A DNA stretch of 64,000 bases from CAUZWH01 sp965247665 (GTDB lineage: Bacteria > Pseudomonadota > Alphaproteobacteria > SHVV01), in the NCBI GenBank assembly GCA_965247665.1, contig CBDFHH010000004.1, positions 186,001 through 250,000 of the forward strand, given 5' to 3'. Positions 26,335 through 34,994 of the stretch are shown here, piece by piece. Each line of letters starts with the position of its first letter. The first letter of the stretch is position 1. The notes beneath the pieces are model-generated. The model saw only the letters and a list, made by a program, of their open reading frames with translations, did no database searches and was not told the DNA's origin. The translations under genes and the position numbers were made by a program.

Positions 26335-27510
26335 TCAGTAGGAACGCGGCAGGCCCAACACGTGCTCGCCGAGATAGGCGAGGATCATGTTGGTCGAGAT
26401 CGGCGCGGTGCGGAACAGCCGGGTCTCGCGGAACTTGCGCTCGACGTCGTACTCCTCGGCGAAACCGAAGCCGCCGAAGGTCTGCATGCACATGTCGCCG
26501 GCATGCCACGCCGCGTCGGCCGCCAACAGCTTGGCCATGTTGGCCTCGGCGCCGCAAGGTTGGCCGGAATCGAACAGCTGCGCCGCGCGCTCGACCATCA
26601 ACGCCGCGGCTTCGGTTTCGGCAAAGGCTCGCGCGATCGGGAATTGGATGCCCTGGTTGCGACCGATCGGCCGCTCGAACACCTGACGTTCCTTGGCGTA
26701 GCCCGTCGCCCTGTCGATGAACCAGCGTGCGTCGCCGATCGCCTCGGAGGCGATCAGGATGCGTTCGACGTTCATGCCGTCGAGGATGTAGTAGAGCCCA
26801 CGGTCCTGTTCGCCGACCAGGCTCCAAGCCGAAATGCGCAGATCGTCGAAGAACACTTCCGTGGTCGAGTGGTTAATCATCGTGCGAATCGGCTTGATGG
26901 TGAGTCCGTTGCCTTGCGCTTCGCGCATGTCGACGATGAACACTGAGAGGCCGAGGGTGCGCTTCTCGACTTGGTCCTTTGGCGTGGTGCGGGCGAGCAG
27001 CAGCATGAGGTCGGAATGTTCGGCCCGCGAGGTCCACACCTTCTGACCGTTGATCACGTAGTCCTCGCCGTCGCGCACCGCCATGGTGCGGAGGTTGAGC
27101 GTGTCGGTGCCGCTGGTCGGTTCGGTTACGCCGAACGCCTGCAGACGCAACTCGCCGGTGGCGATTTTGGGCAGGTAGGCCTGTTTCTGCGCGCCGCTGC
27201 CGTGGCGCAGAATGGTCCCCATCGTATACATCTGCGCGTGGCAGGCGCCGCCATTGCAACCGGATTTGTGGATCTCCTCCATGATTGCCGAGGCCTGCTG
27301 CACGCCGAGGCCGCTGCCGCCGTAAGCCTCCGGGATCAGCGCGGCGAGGAAGCCGGCCTCGGTGAGGGCTCCGACGAATTCCTTGGGGTAGGCGCGTTCA
27401 CGGTCGTGCCGGCGCCAATACTCGCCGGGGAACTCGCCGCACAGGCGCCGCACGGCGTCGCGGATATCGGGAAAGCTTTCCGCACTGGTCAGATCTTCGG
27501 CGGTTGCCAT
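26335..27510 (-). CDS. Acyl-CoA dehydrogenase
   Basis: A 391-residue flavoprotein. It has ACAD N-terminal (GFLAALIPEAYGGSGLGV), middle (AFGVTEPTSGTDTLNLRTMAV, VINGQKVWTS) and C-terminal helical domains, including QTFGGFGFAEEYDVERKFRETRLF. It introduces a 2,3-double bond into an acyl-CoA and passes electrons to ETF. Start ATG 27510 has a GAGGAGAG Shine-Dalgarno; a longer frame from 27729 is not family-like. It is the first gene of the dehydrogenase / CoA-transferase / hydratase set. Confidence 0.92.
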   Translation of the reverse strand: MATAEDLTSAESFPDIRDAVRRLCGEFPGEYWRRHDRERAYPKEFVGALTEAGFLAALIPEAYGGSGLGVQQASAIMEEIHKSGCNGGACHAQMYTMGTILRHGSGAQKQAYLPKIATGELRLQAFGVTEPTSGTDTLNLRTMAVRDGEDYVINGQKVWTSRAEHSDLMLLLARTTPKDQVEKRTLGLSVFIVDMREAQGNGLTIKPIRTMINHSTTEVFFDDLRISAWSLVGEQDRGLYYILDGMNVERILIASEAIGDARWFIDRATGYAKERQVFERPIGRNQGIQFPIARAFAETEAAALMVERAAQLFDSGQPCGAEANMAKLLAADAAWHAGDMCMQTFGGFGFAEEYDVERKFRETRLFRTAPISTNMILAYLGEHVLGLPRSY

Positions 27511-27550
27511 GGGGCTCTCCTCGGGGGAAATGCGCGATTCCGGGAACGCT

Positions 27551-27733
27551 CTAGCCGGTGAAGGGTGAGCAAATCCAGAGATAGACCGATTCCGACTGGG
27601 TGAAGTCGCGGACCGGGGGAAACGCCCACGCCGCGAGCGCCACGAACGCAGCGAACCGGCTGACGCCGGCGACGACGACGCGCGAGTCGCGGCGACCCTC
27701 ATCAGGAGCGATCGCAGCTTTGCTGTCACCCAT
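27551..27733 (-). CDS. Small single-pass membrane protein, unknown function
   Basis: A 60-residue frame: basic/polar N-terminus (MGDSKAAIAPDEGRRDSR), one hydrophobic helix (VVVAGVSRFAAFVALAAWAF, about residues 19-38) and a conserved-looking end FPPVRDFTQSESVYLWICSPFTG. Charge distribution and the aromatic end argue for a real protein. ATG 27742 is an alternative start. It is divergent from the SCO1/SenC gene (start 27810), with 40 bases to the acyl-CoA dehydrogenase start on the same strand. Confidence 0.5.
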   Translation of the reverse strand: MGDSKAAIAPDEGRRDSRVVVAGVSRFAAFVALAAWAFPPVRDFTQSESVYLWICSPFTG

Positions 27734-27809
27734 ACCGTCCATCGCCGGACTGTACGGCAGCGCGACCTTTTCTTTCAAGGAACCGCGCCCTATCGTTGTC
27801 CTCGTAGCG

Positions 27810-28412
27810 ATGCGAACCTTGCGACTGATTCTCTGGGGTCTGATTCCGACGGTAGCGGTGGTCGGTATCACGTTGTGGTGGCTGGGTCCCAGTAGCAGTG
27901 TACGCATTGTCGAGGATGCGACCGCGATCAGCGTCGGCGGGCCGTTCAAGATGATCGATCATCGCGGCCGGGCCGTCAGCGAGCGCGCCCTGCTCGGTAG
28001 CTACGCTCTGATCTATTTCGGCTACACCAGTTGCCCCGACGTGTGCCCGACCGAACTCAGCACGATGGCTGAGGCGATCGACACGCTGCCCAAGGAGCTC
28101 GGTGCCAAGGTGCGACCGGTTTTTGTGACCGTCGACCCCGCGCGCGATACCGCCGCCGTGCTGCGCGACTATGTGGCCGCGTTCCATCCGCACATGCTGG
28201 GGCTTACCGGGACGCCCGAGCAGGTCGCGACGATCAAGAAGCGCTACCACATTCATTCGCGGGCGCTCGATGCGGAGGAGGACGGCTTCTACCTCGTCGA
28301 CCACTCGGCATATATTTTTCTGATGGGCCCGGACGGCAAGTTCGTCGAGTTGCTGCGCCCGCAACTCTCGGTGGACGAGATGGCGGAGCTTCTGAAAGCA
28401 CGGGTGAGCTGA
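27810..28412 (+). CDS. SCO1/SenC-family copper chaperone / thioredoxin-like protein
   Basis: A 200-residue protein with an N-terminal membrane anchor (LILWGLIPTVAVVGITLWWLG). The thioredoxin-like domain carries the copper motif CPDVCP and the distal His in VDHSAYIFLMGP. It loads copper into the CuA site of cytochrome c oxidase or acts as a periplasmic reductant. FVTVDPARDTAAVLRDYVAAFH is the conserved Sco core. Start ATG 27810; the frame upstream to 27600 is not family-like. No oxidase subunit gene is in the window. Confidence 0.92.
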   Translation: MRTLRLILWGLIPTVAVVGITLWWLGPSSSVRIVEDATAISVGGPFKMIDHRGRAVSERALLGSYALIYFGYTSCPDVCPTELSTMAEAIDTLPKELGAKVRPVFVTVDPARDTAAVLRDYVAAFHPHMLGLTGTPEQVATIKKRYHIHSRALDAEEDGFYLVDHSAYIFLMGPDGKFVELLRPQLSVDEMAELLKARVS

Positions 28413-28578
28413 CCTGGGTGTCACGACAATACCGGTTGGAGACGGGCGCCGACGGGCACCGGAAACGTTGAAGGAATGACCCACGCCGTCGATAGGCTAC
28501 GGTCGGCGCTTCAACTCAACCCGCATCCAACTCTCCCACAAAGCCTCGACCACCTATCGGGGGCAGGCCAAGTTGGCG

Positions 28579-30003
28579 TTAGTGCTTGCCCAGCAAGGCG
28601 AGATGGATCGGCTGGCCGATGCCGAGATGCGCGGCTTCGAGATACTGCTCCGACAGTGTCGGGTGCGGGTGGACGGTGAGCGCGAGGTCTTCGAGGGTCG
28701 CACCCATCTCGATCGCCAGCGTGCCCTCGGCGATGAGGTCGGAGGCGTGCGGCCCGACGATGTGCACGCCCAGCACCAGGTTGGTTTTCTTGTCGGCGAC
28801 GATCTGCAGGAAGCCGTTGGTGGCGTTCAGCGTTTTGGCCCGGCCCGACGCCGTCAAAGGAAAGTTCGCGGTCTCGACCTCGATGCCCTCGGCCTTGGCG
28901 TCGCCGGCGCTGAGGCCGGCGCTGGCCACCTCGGGATCGGAAAACACCACCGCCGGTATCGCCTGCGGCTGAAACGCGACCTTGCGGCCGCACAACGCTT
29001 CGGCCGCCACCACCGCCTCGGCCGACGCCTTATGGGCGAGTGCCGGCCCCGGCGTGATGTCGCCGATCGCGGCGATATGGTCGGCAACCCGGCGGTCAGG
29101 TCCGACCTGGATCAAGCCGTGATTGTCGAGCGCGATTTTGGCCCTCTCGAGGCCAAGATCGTCGCTGTTGGGCTTGCGGCCGACAGCGACGATAACCTTT
29201 TCTACGGCCAGCTTCTTGGTGCCCTCGGGTGTCTCGATGGCGAGTTTGCCGGCTTCGAACGAGGCCGCCTTCGACTTGGCGTACAGGTCGATACCGAGTT
29301 CCCCTAGTCGCTTTTCCACCGGCCTGGCGATGCGTCGATCCATTGTCGGCAGCACGCCGTCGAGCGCTTCGACGATGGCCACCCTGCTGCCGAGCTTGGC
29401 CAGCGCTATGCCGATCTCCAGGCCGATATAGCCGCCGCCGATGATCGCCACCCTCCGAGGCAGCTCCGTCAGATCGAGGGCGGCGGTCGAGTCGAGCACG
29501 TCACCGCCGTTGACCTTGAACCCCGGCAGCTCGACCGGCCGCGATCCCGTCGCCAGCACCAGGTCCTTGAACTTGAGAAATTTAGCTTGACCCTCGGCGG
29601 TCGACACCACCGCCTCGTCAGGCCTGGTCAGCCGCAGCTCGCCGGCTACCACCCGTACGCCGGCCTTGTCCAACAGCCCGCGCACCCCGTCGGTAAGGCC
29701 ACCGACCAGCTCGGCTTTCCACGCTTGGAACGCGGCCATGTCGATGCCGTTGAACTTGGTCTTGAGACCGTAGGCCGGCCCGTCCTCGGCCGTGCGGTGA
29801 GCGAGATCGGCGGCCTCGATCAGCCCCTTGCTCGGGATGCAGCCGACCCGCAGGCACACCCCACCGACCCCGGCCGCGCCCTCGCGGTCGACCAGCGTCA
29901 CGGTGCGGCCGAGTTGGGCCGCGCGCAGCGCCGCCACGTAGCCGCCGGGCCCGGCGCCTGCGACGACGAAATCGGTGGATTCGGCAATCTGACCGACGAC
30001 CAT
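28579..30003 (-). CDS. lpdA: Dihydrolipoyl dehydrogenase (E3)
   Basis: A 474-residue flavin disulfide reductase: FAD motif GAGPGGYVAALRAAQLG, redox pair in CLRVGC (CxxxxC), NAD motif GGGYIGLEIG, and the C-terminal His-Glu in HPHPTLSE. It reoxidises dihydrolipoamide of 2-oxoacid dehydrogenase complexes. As the last gene after E1 alpha, E1 beta and E2, it is the dedicated E3 of the branched-chain complex. A 95-base gap with a hairpin repeat separates it from the E2 gene. Confidence 0.93.
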   Translation of the reverse strand: MVVGQIAESTDFVVAGAGPGGYVAALRAAQLGRTVTLVDREGAAGVGGVCLRVGCIPSKGLIEAADLAHRTAEDGPAYGLKTKFNGIDMAAFQAWKAELVGGLTDGVRGLLDKAGVRVVAGELRLTRPDEAVVSTAEGQAKFLKFKDLVLATGSRPVELPGFKVNGGDVLDSTAALDLTELPRRVAIIGGGYIGLEIGIALAKLGSRVAIVEALDGVLPTMDRRIARPVEKRLGELGIDLYAKSKAASFEAGKLAIETPEGTKKLAVEKVIVAVGRKPNSDDLGLERAKIALDNHGLIQVGPDRRVADHIAAIGDITPGPALAHKASAEAVVAAEALCGRKVAFQPQAIPAVVFSDPEVASAGLSAGDAKAEGIEVETANFPLTASGRAKTLNATNGFLQIVADKKTNLVLGVHIVGPHASDLIAEGTLAIEMGATLEDLALTVHPHPTLSEQYLEAAHLGIGQPIHLALLGKH

Positions 30004-30025
30004 TAGAGGACGCTCGACAAATCCT

Positions 30026-30065
30026 CCTCACCCAACCCTCGCTCCGAAGAAGGGTGGGGGTGAGG
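30026..30065. repeat. REP-like hairpin repeat, copy 1 (between E2 and E3 genes)
   Basis: Arms CCTCACCCAACCCT (30026-30039) and AGGGTGGGGGTGAGG (30051-30065) form an imperfect stem. The core CCCAACCCTCGCTCCGA (30031-30047) is 16/17 identical to a second copy, in the opposite orientation, at 32470-32486 in the same operon. Confidence 0.65.
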
Positions 30066-30098
30066 GCTTCGGTCGGTTTTCTTCACTGCCGCTCGCCG

Positions 30099-31379
30099 TC
30101 AGAGATAACCGAGTATGCGGGCCGGCCTTTCCAGCATCTCGCTTACCGTGCGCACGAAGGCCCATAGCTGTTCGCCGTCGTTGAGGCGATGGTCGGTCGA
30201 GGCGCATACCGGCAGGATCGGACGCACTGCCGGGGCGCCATCAACCGGCACCACCTCGTCGCGAATCGCGCCGAACCCGGCGATCGCCGCTTCCGGCGGA
30301 CGGATGATCGGCGTACCCATACGCGCGCCGTAGCTGCCGAAATTGGTAATGGTGAAGGTGCCGTCGATCAGCCGCTCGCGCGGCACCTTGCGGCTGCGCG
30401 TGAGCTCGGCGAGCTCGTTGATCTCGACCGCCAGCTCAATAATCGATTTGAGGTCGGCGTCGTGCAGCACCGGCACGATCAACCCTGCCTCGGTGGCGGT
30501 GGCGACGCCGATGTTGAAGCGCTTGCGGTAGGTGATTTCGCCCTTCTCCATGTCGAGCACGGCGTTCATCGACGGCACTCGCTGCAGCGCCAGCACGCAT
30601 GCCTTGATGAAGAATGGCAGGAAGGTGAGCTTGACGCCCTGGGCCGCGAACTCGTCCTTGAGCGCTGCGCGCGTGGCGACCAGCTCGCTGGCTTCGGCCC
30701 TATACCAGTCGGTGATGTGCGGCACCTGCAGGCTGGCGGTCATGCTCTCGGCGATGGTTTTGCGCAAACCCCGCAGCGGCACGACTTCGTCGACCCGCTC
30801 GGGCGGCGGCACGTGCACGGTTGCCGGCCGCGCCATTGCGGGCGCCGGAGCGGCGGCGGGTATCGCAGTCGGCGCCGCCGCGCCCGAGACCGCGCGCTCC
30901 ACGTCTTCCTTGGTGATTCGACCCTGCGGCCCAGTGCCGGAGACGGTGGCGATGTCGACACCCAGTTCGACGGCGCGCTTACGGGTCGCCGGCGCCGCCG
31001 ACACGCGGGCGGGACGCTTGCCCGGCAGCGCCGCCGCCGCCGGTGCGATCGGCGCAGGCTCGACCGTCGGCGCGGGCGCTGGTGGTTCGGGAGCAGCGGG
31101 TACAGCGGCCGGCTCCGGTGCCGCGAGTGCGTCCGCGCCGTCGGTTCCAATCACCGCCAGCAGCGTGCCGACGGCAATAACGTCGCCGGGGCCGCCGCCA
31201 ACCGTCTTCAGCGTGCCGCTGACCGGGGCCGGAATCTCGACCACCGCCTTGTCGGTCTCTACCTCGACCATGATCTGGTCGGCCCGAACCGGCGATCCCG
31301 TCTCGACCAGCCAGCGCACGATCTCGCCCTCGCCGAGACCCTCGCCAATGTCGGGAAGGTTGAACCGGTAGTCGCTCAT
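30099..31379 (-). CDS. bkdB: Branched-chain 2-oxoacid dehydrogenase E2 (dihydrolipoamide acyltransferase)
   Basis: A 426-residue E2. The single lipoyl domain has the acceptor K44 in VETDKAVVEIP; an Ala/Pro linker follows, then the peripheral-subunit-binding domain (PARVSAAPATRKRAVELGVDIATVSGTGPQGRITKEDV), and the catalytic domain ending in STDHRLNDGEQ with the active-site His. The short linker and single lipoyl domain suit a branched-chain E2. ATG 31379 overlaps the E1 beta stop by four bases. Confidence 0.92.
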   Translation of the reverse strand: MSDYRFNLPDIGEGLGEGEIVRWLVETGSPVRADQIMVEVETDKAVVEIPAPVSGTLKTVGGGPGDVIAVGTLLAVIGTDGADALAAPEPAAVPAAPEPPAPAPTVEPAPIAPAAAALPGKRPARVSAAPATRKRAVELGVDIATVSGTGPQGRITKEDVERAVSGAAAPTAIPAAAPAPAMARPATVHVPPPERVDEVVPLRGLRKTIAESMTASLQVPHITDWYRAEASELVATRAALKDEFAAQGVKLTFLPFFIKACVLALQRVPSMNAVLDMEKGEITYRKRFNIGVATATEAGLIVPVLHDADLKSIIELAVEINELAELTRSRKVPRERLIDGTFTITNFGSYGARMGTPIIRPPEAAIAGFGAIRDEVVPVDGAPAVRPILPVCASTDHRLNDGEQLWAFVRTVSEMLERPARILGYL

Positions 31380-32356
31380 TGTCCGTTCAAGGTCCGCTCG
31401 GCGGCGGTCACGACCTGGTTGACGTTGGGGATGTAGAACTCCTCGAGACCGTGCAGAGGATACGGCGCGTCGGGTGCCGAAACCCGCTGGATCGGCGCTT
31501 CCAGCGAATAAAACGCCATCTCCTGGATCAGGGCGACGACCTCCGAGCCGAAGCTCGCGCTTTCCGGTGCTTCCTGGACCACGACGATGCGGCCGGTCTT
31601 TTCGGCCGCCGCCACCAAACTTTCGAGGTCGAGAGGCACTAATGTGCGCAGGTCGATGACTTCGGCGCTGACGCCTTTCTCGGCGAGGATGTCGGCGGCC
31701 TGCTCGGCCAGGCTCACGGCGACGCTCCAGGCGATGATGGTGACGTCACTGCCCTCGCGCACGACCCGCAGCTTGCCGAAAGGCACCGTGTAGTCACCTT
31801 CCGGCACTTCGCCGGTGATGAGTCGGTAGCCCCTTAACGGTTCGAGGAACATCACCGGGTCGGGGTCGCGGATTGCTTCCAACAGCATGCCCTTGGCGTC
31901 ATAGGGATTCGACGGCAGCGCGATCTTCAGGCCCGGCGCCTGCACAAACTGGGCCTCGATCGCGTCGGAATGCAGCTCCGGTGTTTTGACGCCGCCGCCG
32001 AACGGCGCCCGGATGGTGATCTGCGCCGTGTGCGAGCCGCGCGAGCGGAACCGAGTGCGGGCGATCTGCTGACAGATCTGGTGGAATGCCTGGTGGGCGA
32101 AGCCGAGGAACTGCATCTCGGCTACCGGCACCAGGCCGGAGAAAGCGAGCCCGAGCGCCGAGCCGGCGATCACGCTCTCTGCCAGGGGCGTGTCGACCAC
32201 CCGGTGCGAGCCGAAGAACTGTTGGAGCCCGTCGGTGGCGCGGAACACGCCGCCGAGAAGGCCGACATCCTCGCCGAGAATGATCACACGCTCGTCGCGC
32301 TGCATCTCCAGCTTGAGTGCGTCACGGATCGCCTCGACCATGTTCATTTCAGGCAT
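31376..32356 (-). CDS. bkdA2: Branched-chain 2-oxoacid dehydrogenase E1 beta subunit
   Basis: A 326-residue transketolase-like E1 beta. GEDVGLLGGVFRATDGL, the DTPLAESVIAGSALGLAFSGLVPVAEMQF region and RSRGSHTAQITIRAPFGGG are typical of branched-chain E1 beta. It forms the alpha2-beta2 heterotetramer with the upstream E1 alpha. Start ATG 32356 gives MPEMNMVEAIRDAL; the frame runs further up without similarity. It is coupled to E2 by an ATGA overlap. Confidence 0.92.
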   Translation of the reverse strand: MPEMNMVEAIRDALKLEMQRDERVIILGEDVGLLGGVFRATDGLQQFFGSHRVVDTPLAESVIAGSALGLAFSGLVPVAEMQFLGFAHQAFHQICQQIARTRFRSRGSHTAQITIRAPFGGGVKTPELHSDAIEAQFVQAPGLKIALPSNPYDAKGMLLEAIRDPDPVMFLEPLRGYRLITGEVPEGDYTVPFGKLRVVREGSDVTIIAWSVAVSLAEQAADILAEKGVSAEVIDLRTLVPLDLESLVAAAEKTGRIVVVQEAPESASFGSEVVALIQEMAFYSLEAPIQRVSAPDAPYPLHGLEEFYIPNVNQVVTAAERTLNGQ

Positions 32357-32469
32357 TGAGGTTCTCCCTGCGTCTCCGATCGAGATCTCTATGGCTTGCA
32401 TGCATGAAACGTGTGCTCTGCGTTCTGTCCTTCCGGGGAGAAAGAAACAAATCGACAACCCCCCTTCCC

Positions 32470-32486
32470 TCGGAGAGAGGGTTGGG
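32470..32486 (-). repeat. REP-like hairpin repeat, copy 2 (between E1 alpha and E1 beta genes)
   Basis: On the minus strand the core CCCAACCCTCTCTCCGA differs from copy 1 by one base in 17. It is flanked by CCCCACAC and GGGAAGGGGGTTG, which pair partly as a hairpin. It lies in the 165-base gap between two genes that are otherwise in one operon. Confidence 0.6.
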
Positions 32487-32521
32487 GTGTGGGGTTTGGT
32501 TCGTTTTCGACATCCCCTTTT

Positions 32522-33625
32522 TCAGCGCCACGATTCCGCAGCCTTGTGCATCAGGTCATGGTTGTGCTGGCGCTCGAGTTGCGGCGTGCGCTCGGCGAAC
32601 ACGTAGTCGTAGAGGTCGGCCGGATCCGGCTCCGGGTGGGCAAACGCCGCGTCATAGGCTTGTTCGACTTCTGCCACGCACGATTCCCGCATCTCGGCCG
32701 CGATGTCATCGTTCCACTTGCCACGCGCGGCGAGGTACTTCTGCACCCGCTCGATCGGGTCGCGCGTTTTCCAATATGCAAGCACGTCGGGATCGACATA
32801 GCGGGTCGCATCGTCGGCGGTGGTGTGGGCGGCCATCCGGTAGGTACGCGATTCGATCAGCGTCGGACCTGCACCGACGCGGCCGCGCGCCACCGCTTGG
32901 ATGGACACTTCATAAAGCGCGAACAGATCGTTGCCGTCCACGGCTACGCCGGGGAAGCCGTAACCCGGCGCGCGGCTGGCGAAGTCTGCGCCGGCGGTCT
33001 GGATCGCGCGCGGGGTCGAAATCGCCCAACCATTGTCCTGCAGCACGAACAGCACCGGCGCATTGGTCACGCCGGCCAGGTTGCAGGATTCGTGGAAATC
33101 GCCCTCCGAGGAGGCGCCGTCGCCGAAATAGACCGCCACCACGCCGTCTTTACCCTGGAGCTTGAGGCCCCAGGCGAGGCCGACGGCGTGGGGGATCTGC
33201 GCAGCGAGCGAGATCTGGTGCGGCAGGATGTGCACGTCGGCGGGAATATTGGCGCCGATCTGGTGACCCAGGCGATACAGCGCCAGTCGCTCGACCGGGA
33301 ACCCCTGGTTGAACAGGGCCGGGGCCTCGCGGTACTGCGGCACCACCCAGTCGCGCGCAGGATCCAACGCCAGCGCCGGGCCCACGATCGAGGCCTCCTG
33401 ACCGAAGATCGGCGCGAAGGTCCCGAGCCGGCCCTGGCGTTGCAGGCTGAACGACTTCTCGTCGAACACCCGCCCCAGGGTCATCACGCGCACCGCATCG
33501 AGTGCCTGCTCATCGCTCATCGGCGCCTTCGCGCCCCGTCGCAATTTGCCGTTTTCGTCGAGGATGCCGTACGCCGGTACCGGCCTCGACGGCGGCGCAA
33601 ATTGCGGCTTGTATTTGGCCTTCAT
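32522..33625 (-). CDS. bkdA1: Branched-chain 2-oxoacid dehydrogenase E1 alpha subunit
   Basis: A 367-residue thiamine-pyrophosphate enzyme. TPP motif GDGASSEGDFHESCNLAGVTNAPVLFVLQDNGWAIS; GQEASIVGPALALDPARDWVVPQYRE near the N-terminus marks the 2-oxoisovalerate type rather than pyruvate; the phosphorylation-loop region is ESRTYRMAAHTTADD. It decarboxylates branched 2-oxoacids from Val, Leu and Ile. It is the first gene of the complex operon; the start is ATG 33625, and a minus-strand hairpin lies about 60-95 bases upstream. Confidence 0.92.
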   Translation of the reverse strand: MKAKYKPQFAPPSRPVPAYGILDENGKLRRGAKAPMSDEQALDAVRVMTLGRVFDEKSFSLQRQGRLGTFAPIFGQEASIVGPALALDPARDWVVPQYREAPALFNQGFPVERLALYRLGHQIGANIPADVHILPHQISLAAQIPHAVGLAWGLKLQGKDGVVAVYFGDGASSEGDFHESCNLAGVTNAPVLFVLQDNGWAISTPRAIQTAGADFASRAPGYGFPGVAVDGNDLFALYEVSIQAVARGRVGAGPTLIESRTYRMAAHTTADDATRYVDPDVLAYWKTRDPIERVQKYLAARGKWNDDIAAEMRESCVAEVEQAYDAAFAHPEPDPADLYDYVFAERTPQLERQHNHDLMHKAAESWR

Positions 33626-34055
33626 CGTTCTGGTCTTGTCCCTCGGGTTTCACGGGCGGAGAACGAACGTACGGATCCACGCGCGAAAAACACAACCGCC
33701 GCCACGGCGAAGGCGGCGGCGAGCCAGGGAAAAGTTTAACCACAGGCCGGGCGCTGGACAAGCGCAGGGTGGCGTCGCGGTGGCGGCGGGTTGTGGACGA
33801 TCGCGTAACCGCGGCTTTTGCGACGGTCGAAGCATCGGTCCGGCCGGTTCCGGCAACCGCGCGGCGGCGATCGGCAATTGTGCGCGTACCTGCATGACGG
33901 TGGCGGCGATCAAGCGCTGAAGTTCCACGACAGCGCGAGAATCATGGCGCGTTTCCCGCTGGTGCCGGACGCCGGCAAGTGCAATCGTTTCACGTTGCCG
34001 TGAAGCGGGCGCGTCCGGACAAGCGCGTCCGCCCTTCCAGTAGGATCCCGCCACA
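33626..34055. other. 430-base gap upstream of the bkd operon
   Basis: No convincing protein gene: all open frames are out of step with codon bias and have no family resemblance. It contains a terminator-like hairpin with a T-run on the minus strand (33686-33719) near the bkd end. The right part (33990-34055) carries GC-rich inverted segments but no clear promoter. The likely content is the divergent control region of the bkd operon and the transporter pair. Confidence 0.5.
33686..33719 (-). terminator. Terminator-like hairpin in the bkd leader
   Basis: On the minus strand, CCGCCGCC (33719-33712) pairs with GGCGGCGG (33703-33696) across the 8-base loop TTCGCCGT. After the stem comes TTGTG and then five T (33690-33686). 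It lies upstream of the E1 alpha start and could attenuate readthrough or regulate the operon. Confidence 0.35.
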
Positions 34056-34994
34056 GTGGCACCGCACAGCGAACCCGACAGCGCCGGCGAAACCGACTGG
34101 ACGGCTTACGCTCTGCTCACTCTGACGATGCTGTGCTGGTCCGGCAACACGGTGCTGATTCGTTACCTGCACGAGGCGATCACGCCGGCCGGCATCTCGT
34201 TCTGGCGCACGGTTTTCACCGTTCTGCTGCTGCTGCCATTCATCTTTCGCAACCTGCGTGCGCAGCTTCCGGTCCTGTGGGCTCACCGCCAGCTGATCTT
34301 CTGGATCGGCATCGCCCAGTTCGCGGTCGGCCAGCTCATGCTCTATCTCGCCTTGCAAACAACCACTGCGGTCAATGCCGGCCTGATTCTCGGCGTGCAG
34401 CCGGTGCTGGCGGCGGTGTTGGCCTGGACTTTCGTCGGCGAGCGGCTGGTACCGGCGAGCTGGTTCGGCGTGGCGTTGGCGTTGCTCGGCGTCACTGTGA
34501 TCATCCTGCGCGGTGAGTTCGGAGCGTTGGCCGACCTGGCGTTCGTAGTCGGCGACATTTGGGCCGGCGTTGCCGTCGTCGGCTGGGCCGTCTACGCCCC
34601 TTTCGTGCGGCGCTTGCCGCGCGGACTCAGCCCTTTCGTCGTCGTCGCGGCGACGACCTTTACAGGTGGCCTGGGCCTGTTGCCGGCCTATCTGGCCGAG
34701 GTCTATCTGTTCGGCGTGGTGACCCACGCGACCTGGGAGACGCTGGCGATCATTGGCTATATCTCGCTGTTCGGTACCGTGCTCGGCGTGGTTGGCTGGA
34801 ATATCGGCATCACGCGTATCGGTGCCAGCCGCGCCAGCATGTTTCTCTACCTGATCCCGGTCCTTACCGTAGCGCTCGGCGTTACCGCGCTCGGCGAGGC
34901 CTTCCACCGCTATCACCTCGTCGGCATGGCGCTGGTGCTCGTCGGCGTCGCTTTCACCAACCGTGCCGGTGCGGCGCGCAAGAAGGCGTCATGA
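34056..34994 (+). CDS. EamA/DMT-family transporter
   Basis: A 312-residue, ten-helix membrane protein with two EamA repeats: AYALLTLTMLCWSGNTVLIRYLHEAITPAGISFWR at the N-terminus, LQTTTAVNAGLILGVQPVLAAVLAWTFVGERL in repeat 1. The start is GTG at 34056 with AGGATC upstream. It overlaps the next DMT gene by four bases (ATGA). The pair shares patterns (LxWSGNxxLxR, LQTTTAVNxGLL) and is thus a duplicated or two-subunit system. Confidence 0.88.
   Translation: MAPHSEPDSAGETDWTAYALLTLTMLCWSGNTVLIRYLHEAITPAGISFWRTVFTVLLLLPFIFRNLRAQLPVLWAHRQLIFWIGIAQFAVGQLMLYLALQTTTAVNAGLILGVQPVLAAVLAWTFVGERLVPASWFGVALALLGVTVIILRGEFGALADLAFVVGDIWAGVAVVGWAVYAPFVRRLPRGLSPFVVVAATTFTGGLGLLPAYLAEVYLFGVVTHATWETLAIIGYISLFGTVLGVVGWNIGITRIGASRASMFLYLIPVLTVALGVTALGEAFHRYHLVGMALVLVGVAFTNRAGAARKKAS

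Noticed and set aside
24876..26720. Plus-strand open frame of 614 codons opposite the CoA-transferase and acyl-CoA dehydrogenase
   Set aside because: It runs antisense across two clear genes and the space between them, and shows no recognisable domain.
32411..33739. Plus-strand open frame of 442 codons opposite E1 alpha
   Set aside because: Antisense artefact; the minus strand encodes an intact TPP enzyme.
33546..34003. Short frames in the gap upstream of the bkd operon
   Set aside because: Composition is unlike the neighbours, with no Shine-Dalgarno and no family resemblance.
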